The position numbers and the translations under genes are program-made. Under the pieces are notes generated by a model, which saw only the letters and a program-made list of their open reading frames with translations, was not told the DNA's origin and did not search any database. Positions 59,501 through 64,000 of a stretch of DNA of 64,000 nucleotides are shown here, in pieces (the stretch's first letter is position 1; every line of letters begins with the position of its first letter). Location: contig CM018691.1 of the NCBI GenBank assembly GCA_009363875.1, forward strand, positions 992,001-1,056,000, written 5' to 3'. This stretch comes from Mikania micrantha (taxonomy: Eukaryota > Streptophyta > Magnoliopsida > Asterales > Asteraceae).

Positions 59501-62439
59501 TGAAAGTGACAAAATGGATGGTTTTACATCAGATTGGGTAATTGGCCTAAAATGGTTTTAAAGTCGAAATGATCAAACGCGTAACTTTATGGTACAGGTC
59601 AAAAGATAGATTTGTTCCAGACAATATTTTTTGAAAAATTCAATTTAGTTTTTAATACGTACTTTGTATGTCAAATGTGATTACAGTTGTTCTATTACTT
59701 CAGTAATTATCTGATTTTGTTAATTAAGTGATTTGGGAGGCTTTATGTATTTAAAAGACACCGTGGGCCATTTTCAACCTATTTGACACATTCAGCTTGT
59801 TTCCTTTTAAGCTAAAAATATAGTTTAAACCTTCTGTTTGTTGGATATATTGTCTCCATAATTAAATAACCAATTAAGATATTAAATTAATTTATGTTGC
59901 TACATCCCTTCCTGTGCCTGTATACATGGTTCCATTGAGTATTCACATGGTAAAAGATTTTGATACTGTTATATGGTGTTAAGAATTAAATTATCAACAA
60001 ACAAAGCATCACATGCTTGTTGTTTAGGGATACCCGATCTCAAGTCCTGCAAGAAAGCCTTCACCAATTGGGAGTTGAAAAGCTTAGTAAAGATGATGTC
60101 CAAAAGATACAATGGGAGGTTTTGGAACTCAAAATTGGGACTTGGATTCATTTTATGCGAATCGCAGTAAGTTGATTAATCAATATGTTACAACTCCTTT
60201 TTTTTATGAAGTAACAAAATTTTCATTTCTTGGAAAAAAATATAACTTAAGTCTCTTGTCTTGTCAATTATGGCATTGTATAAATAATACTAATGGTATT
60301 GCTAAACTCTAACTTATTCATGGAAGGATATTTTAGATATTTGATTATTGATAATTACCCTTTTTTGTCCCATGAAAGTTGCATGCACTTACTTTTCTAT
60401 AAAAGACTCCAAATTAAAATTACTTGCTTGCCCATTATGGTCATTGCATATAAAACTAATGATATTGATAAATTCCTTTTCTTTCTCTTGAGTGACAGGG
60501 TATTTTAGGAATTTAGCAAATAGTCAATGTTTTAAAGTTTATTGAATCATACTTGAGAAAGCAATGTTAATCATGTCAAAGTGTCAAAACAGGTAAAATT
60601 ATTATTTGCTGCTGAAAGAAAAGTTTGTGATCAACTGTTTGACGGCATTGATTCCCTTAAGGACCAGTGTTTTGCTGATGTCACTAAAGGCAGTGTTGCA
60701 ATGTTGCTTAGTTTTGGAGATGCAATTGCCAAAAGCAAAAGATCGCCTGAGAAACTATTTGTGCTACTTGATATGTATGAGATTATGCGTGAGCTTCACA
60801 CAGAGGTATGTGCGTGCGTGTGTTTTATAATCATAATGAGAGGCAAATTGAAAGATGTAGTTGATGATCACACTAACAATAAAAAGAAACACTAATCACA
60901 ATATGTAGGTTATAAATCGTCAAACTCAAAAAGATGACTAAAAAGTGTATTTTTTAGAGCTCAAGCCTCCTAAAGTTTTCAACTAAAGTTAAATTATTAT
61001 TGAAATATAACTTGTGTAATCATATCTGATGCCCTTATAATTTTATAAAAATGAAAATTTGTAAAATGGGTGTTTCATATAAGCACAACTGATTCTAACA
61101 ATAAGTTACTATTTTGATCCGTTATTTTTCATTTTTTTGAACGGCAAACACCACCCCACCCAATCAAAATGAAAAGAAAAAAAAACTACTACTAAAATCC
61201 ACTTATTTCCCACTTTATGAGACTTGAACCTGCACCACTTTGGTGGGGATGAACTCTGAGTCTCTGATATCTAACCAGCCCAATTTGCCACCTCTAAAAC
61301 ATTTTTTTGCAAATAAAAATTAATGCACCGCGTGCTTTCTATTTTCGTTATTATATTAGGTTTTGAAAGAACTTTTTGTATGGTTTTCATGAAGAAATGT
61401 ATTCCTATTAATGGATAATTTGCAGATTGAAACACTTTTTAGTGGTAAAGCTTGCAAAGAAATTAGAGAAGCAGCAGTAGGTTTGACTAGAAGACTTGCC
61501 CAGACAGCAAAAGACACATTTGGAGATTTTGAGGAAGCAGTTGAAAAAGACGCAACAAGAACTGCTGTTGCAGATGGAACAGTTCATCCTCTTACAAGCT
61601 ATGTGATTAACTATGTGAAATTCTTATTCGAGTAAGTTGATCAAAGAATAGATATTACATATAACAAGATGAAATGAGAAACTACATACACGCAAGAAAT
61701 GTGAAAATAAATGATTCACTAGTTTTTTAATGGTGAGTAACATATATACTAAACAATTTTAATATTTAACTTGGTTCATACTTCATAGTTTAAGTGAAAT
61801 GTTTGACCATTTTTCAAATGTCTAAAATAACCTTCGATTAGGAACCTAACAATACCTTTATTTATTTCTAACTGTGATCGTGGGCAAAATGGCAATTTTT
61901 AGTTGTGCATTGTCACGAAGGAAGTTTTAAAACCCCTGTTTACCAGTTTTAGAATCTTTGAAAGCGTAAACTTGCAAAAATGCAAAAATAAATATTCAAT
62001 TACCAATTTTACCTTTTGACCTGAATTTTGCTAACAAATGCGTTTTCAGTTATCAATCAACACTGAAGCAGCTATTCCATGAGTTTGAACAGTCAAATGA
62101 ATCAGCTGCTGAGCTGGCATCTGTTACAATGCGAATAATGCAGGCCCTCCAAATCAATTTAGAAGGCAAGTCAAAGCAGTACAAAGATCCTGCATTGACC
62201 AACTTGTTCTTAATGAATAATATTCATTATATGGTTCGATCCGTGCGCAGGTATAATATCTAAAACATAAATTATTGAATTTTAGTAATATTGTTGCTTA
62301 ATATCTTGTAAATATTTTGAAATATATATTTATTGTTAGATCTGAAGCAAAGGATTTGTTAGGGGATGACTGGGTGCAAAGACACAGAAGAACTGTGCAA
62401 CAATATGCTAATCAATATAAAAGGATTGCATGGGCCAAG
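54851..62439 (+). CDS. EXO70A1: Exocyst subunit EXO70A1, exons 1-9 (3' end outside window)
   Basis: Exons 54,851-55,018, 56,051-56,146, 57,398-57,603, 58,968-59,207, 60,028-60,166, 60,593-60,805, 61,426-61,631, 62,050-62,250 and 62,340-62,439 join in frame to 523 codons with no stop. Family hallmarks are ITDNMVSILGSFDHRLSALE in exon 1, KSSDGVLNHANNLL in exon 3, FGDAIAKSKRSPEKLFVLLD in exon 6, VHPLTSYVINYVKFLFE in exon 7 and LMNNIHYMVRSVRRSE over exons 8-9. EXO70A proteins are about 630 aa, so about 110 residues, including the conserved C-terminal phosphoinositide-binding part, must lie further right. EXO70 tethers secretory vesicles to the plasma membrane. Exon 9 ends in a normal GTATGT donor, after which a retrotransposon begins; the gene may be intact with a long intron, which cannot be seen here. 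Confidence 0.95.
55746..55930 (+). mobile_element. Au-like SINE, EXO70A1 intron 1
   Basis: A perfect 12-bp target duplication AATCCATGGTGA lies at 55,734-55,745 and 55,931-55,942. Inside are an A box (GAAGCAGTTGGTAGG), a B box (GTCATGGAATCAAGTC), the Au-type segment GGGTAAGGTTGCATACACAG, and a T-rich end (GTTGTTTTTTT). Length 185 bp. The SINE is full length by these marks. Confidence 0.9.
56597..56985. mobile_element. Foldback element with 95-bp perfect arms in (TA)n, EXO70A1 intron 2
   Basis: (TA)n runs flank it (about 56,553-56,596 and 56,986-57,020). Arms extend over about 180 bp each; the inner 95 bp (56,683-56,777 and 56,802-56,896) are exactly complementary around a 24-nt loop. Differences are confined to the outer ends, two single bases and a T-run length. 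Element ends AGGATTGGGATCAAATAATA resemble those of the 48.3-kb element. Confidence 0.88.
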
Positions 62440-62798
62440 GTATGTTAACTGTTAAGTTTTTAACAAGATACAATATTCAAGTGACTAAGTTTTAGTATAC
62501 ATGTTAAGGTCAATAATCTAACAATTAAATTTTAAAAATATTAAGCATGGTTAATAAATGAACATAAACAAACAAATGCAAGCGGAGATAGACTAATACA
62601 AATGAATGCAGATAACCTTTGTTCACGTAATCACGTCCATTTATTAACTAAACAACTTGTTCATATTTGTTCATTTATTAAACGAACAACGTAAATGAAC
62701 TTTCTGTCTAAAGGTTGATGAACTGTTCATTGAACGTGTCGTTCATTTACAACCCTATTTCGAATTATTTGATTGCTTTATATGGTAACGGGTCGAAA
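62440..62798. other. Start of EXO70A1 intron 9
   Basis: Intron DNA between the exon 9 donor and the retrotransposon; AT-rich, with GAACAA and GTTCATTTATTA words repeated. No other feature. Confidence 0.6.
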
Positions 62799-63126
62799 TG
62801 ATAGAGATTATAGTTAGATTAAATATGTTGGTAATATTTAGTAGTTGGTATATTCTAGATATGGGTAGTTTGGTAATATTTGATATATAGTGTGTTTGTT
62901 TAGGTATTATAAATAGAGGTTAAGAGGGTGAGTGAGGGGTGTGAAGAAAATTGTATAGATTGAATATGGGCTCCTGCGTATGCTTGGAGAAGGGTTTACC
63001 CTGGGACATCTTCTTTTGATGTAATCGTATTTGCTTGTGTGAATCTATAACCTAATTTCCTTAATTGTTCAGTCCAATACTAGTTTCTATTTCATTATTG
63101 CTATATACTGGAATCGATCTTCATCA
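62799..63126 (+). repeat. 5' LTR of a second retrotransposon (limits approximate)
   Basis: A TATA box (TATTATAAATAGAGG near 62,907) and GTGAGTGAGGGGTG leader mark an LTR promoter. TGATAG at 62,799 and ...TTCATCA ending at 63,126 are matching TG...CA-type ends, and TGGTCCGACCTGCC at 63,128 is in the primer-site position, though I cannot name the tRNA. An alternative start is TGTTGG at 62,826. Confidence 0.5.
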
Positions 63127-63538
63127 ATGGTCCGACCTGCCATCGACCTGTCGTGCTCGTGATTCTTTTTTCCAATTAAGACTCCGCTGGATCAAAGTGC
63201 CGGATATCTACCGCCGATTTGTCTTTCACGAAACCAATTTCAACTCTGTGGATTCGAACTGGTTCGCTAATCGCTGCAATTAGTCGCAGATTTCAGAATT
63301 GCCGTTCATCACTACCGGATCTCCACCTGCAATTCGCTTTCGATTTCATCCTCAAGGGATCTCATCGTCCCCGTGGTTTTCCAATTTCAGCCTATCGCCG
63401 ATTCATTTTCCAGATTCATCGTCAACTAAACCGTCGATTTCAGGTTTTTCCTATTTTAATTTCTTCTTCTCAATTTCTGATTTGATTCCAGTCGTCTCTT
63501 TCCAAAATTCATCTTCCGCCGGATATCTGCCGGCATCC

Positions 63539-64000
63539 ATGGAATCTCATGCAACCACCGCTCGCCTGGAGGTACACGACCAACAGATTCGTCAATTGCA
63601 ATCAGAGGTCACCGAAATCAAAACCATGTTGCAATCCTTGGAAGTAGAGCGTGCGGAATCCGCTGAATTCCGGAAAATCGTCCTCGCTTGGATGAAACAT
63701 CAAGAGCAATCGGAGTTACAATCAGAGTTACTGCAGCGTTTTGGGGGCTTCGCGATTCCTACTCCTCCTGAGCAATCGGATTCAATTCATGATTCTCTGA
63801 TCGAGGTCGTCGGCGGTAACAATGTAGCGAGCATCATCAGTAAGATCTCTCTTGCTCCTTGTAGCTATTTAATCGGATCTGGGCTTTTACACGCTGATGG
63901 GCTGTCGGAGGTGGGCCAACCTCAGCCCAACTCCACTTTTAATTTCCCTCTAGTAGAGAAGGGTTTTCAGTCACGTTTGTTGTTGGGGAATGATCAATCC
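63539..64000 (+). CDS. Gag-like ORF of the second retrotransposon, runs off window
   Basis: An ATG at 63,539 opens a frame with no stop to the window end (154 codons). The first ~60 residues (LEVHDQQIRQLQSEVTEI onward) are a probable coiled coil, as at the N-terminus of many Ty3/gypsy Gag proteins; the rest is not recognised. GC content is higher than the host introns. Superfamily cannot be decided until protease or RT is seen downstream. Confidence 0.55.
   Translation, partial: MESHATTARLEVHDQQIRQLQSEVTEIKTMLQSLEVERAESAEFRKIVLAWMKHQEQSELQSELLQRFGGFAIPTPPEQSDSIHDSLIEVVGGNNVASIISKISLAPCSYLIGSGLLHADGLSEVGQPQPNSTFNFPLVEKGFQSRLLLGNDQS

Overview
The window is plant nuclear DNA. It holds intron-rich host genes with canonical GT/AG boundaries, plant-specific families (CDPK, SWEET, a plant Nudix clade, EXO70A) and many transposable elements. 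The style of the repeats (a Sirevirus-type copia element with a large third ORF, GGGCC-rich spacers, Au-like SINE) suggests a eudicot, probably Asteraceae. That placement is my inference.

1-15,086 is one nearly complete Ty1/copia element of the Sirevirus type on the + strand. It has a truncated 5' LTR (1-408), an initiator-Met type primer site, gag with two zinc knuckles, pol (protease, integrase, RT, RNase H), a very large extra ORF (10,577-13,735), a polypurine tract and an intact 3' LTR (14,518-15,086). The LTRs differ at 4 of 408 positions, so the insertion is young, yet gag, pol and the third ORF each carry an in-frame stop. The non-coding parts are full of short-motif arrays, including dozens of TTTCGWGTAC copies.

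15,087-62,439 holds six host genes, all of which I could assemble exon by exon with the reading frame kept: a CPK1/CPK2-type calcium-dependent protein kinase (+, 16,158-23,029, 7 exons, 569 aa); a SWEET1-type sugar transporter (+, 24,894-26,691, 5 exons, 252 aa); VPS60/CHMP5 of ESCRT-III (-, 33,918-28,822, 7 exons, 237 aa); an AIFM2/FSP1-like FAD/NAD(P) oxidoreductase (-, 45,891-41,704, 4 exons, 361 aa); a plastid-type Nudix hydrolase of the NUDX26/27 clade (-, 52,411-49,172, 6 exons, 220 aa); and EXO70A1 (+, from 54,851, exons 1-9 seen, 523 codons, incomplete). They have no operon-like relationship; they are neighbours in a gene-bearing but TE-rich region.

Spaces between genes and the introns carry a 4.7-kb solo LTR with a perfect 5-bp target duplication (34,756-39,454), a Helitron 3' end (28,394), a PIF/Harbinger remnant with the tail of a transposase (47,510-48,180), a nuclear copy of plastid trnR-ACG (41,275-41,354), SINEs, Stowaway and other MITEs, and two (TA)n-flanked foldback elements, one with 95-bp perfect arms (56,597-56,985). 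The right end (62,799-64,000) is the start of a second LTR retrotransposon that sits in EXO70A1 intron 9 and opens a gag-like ORF running off the window.
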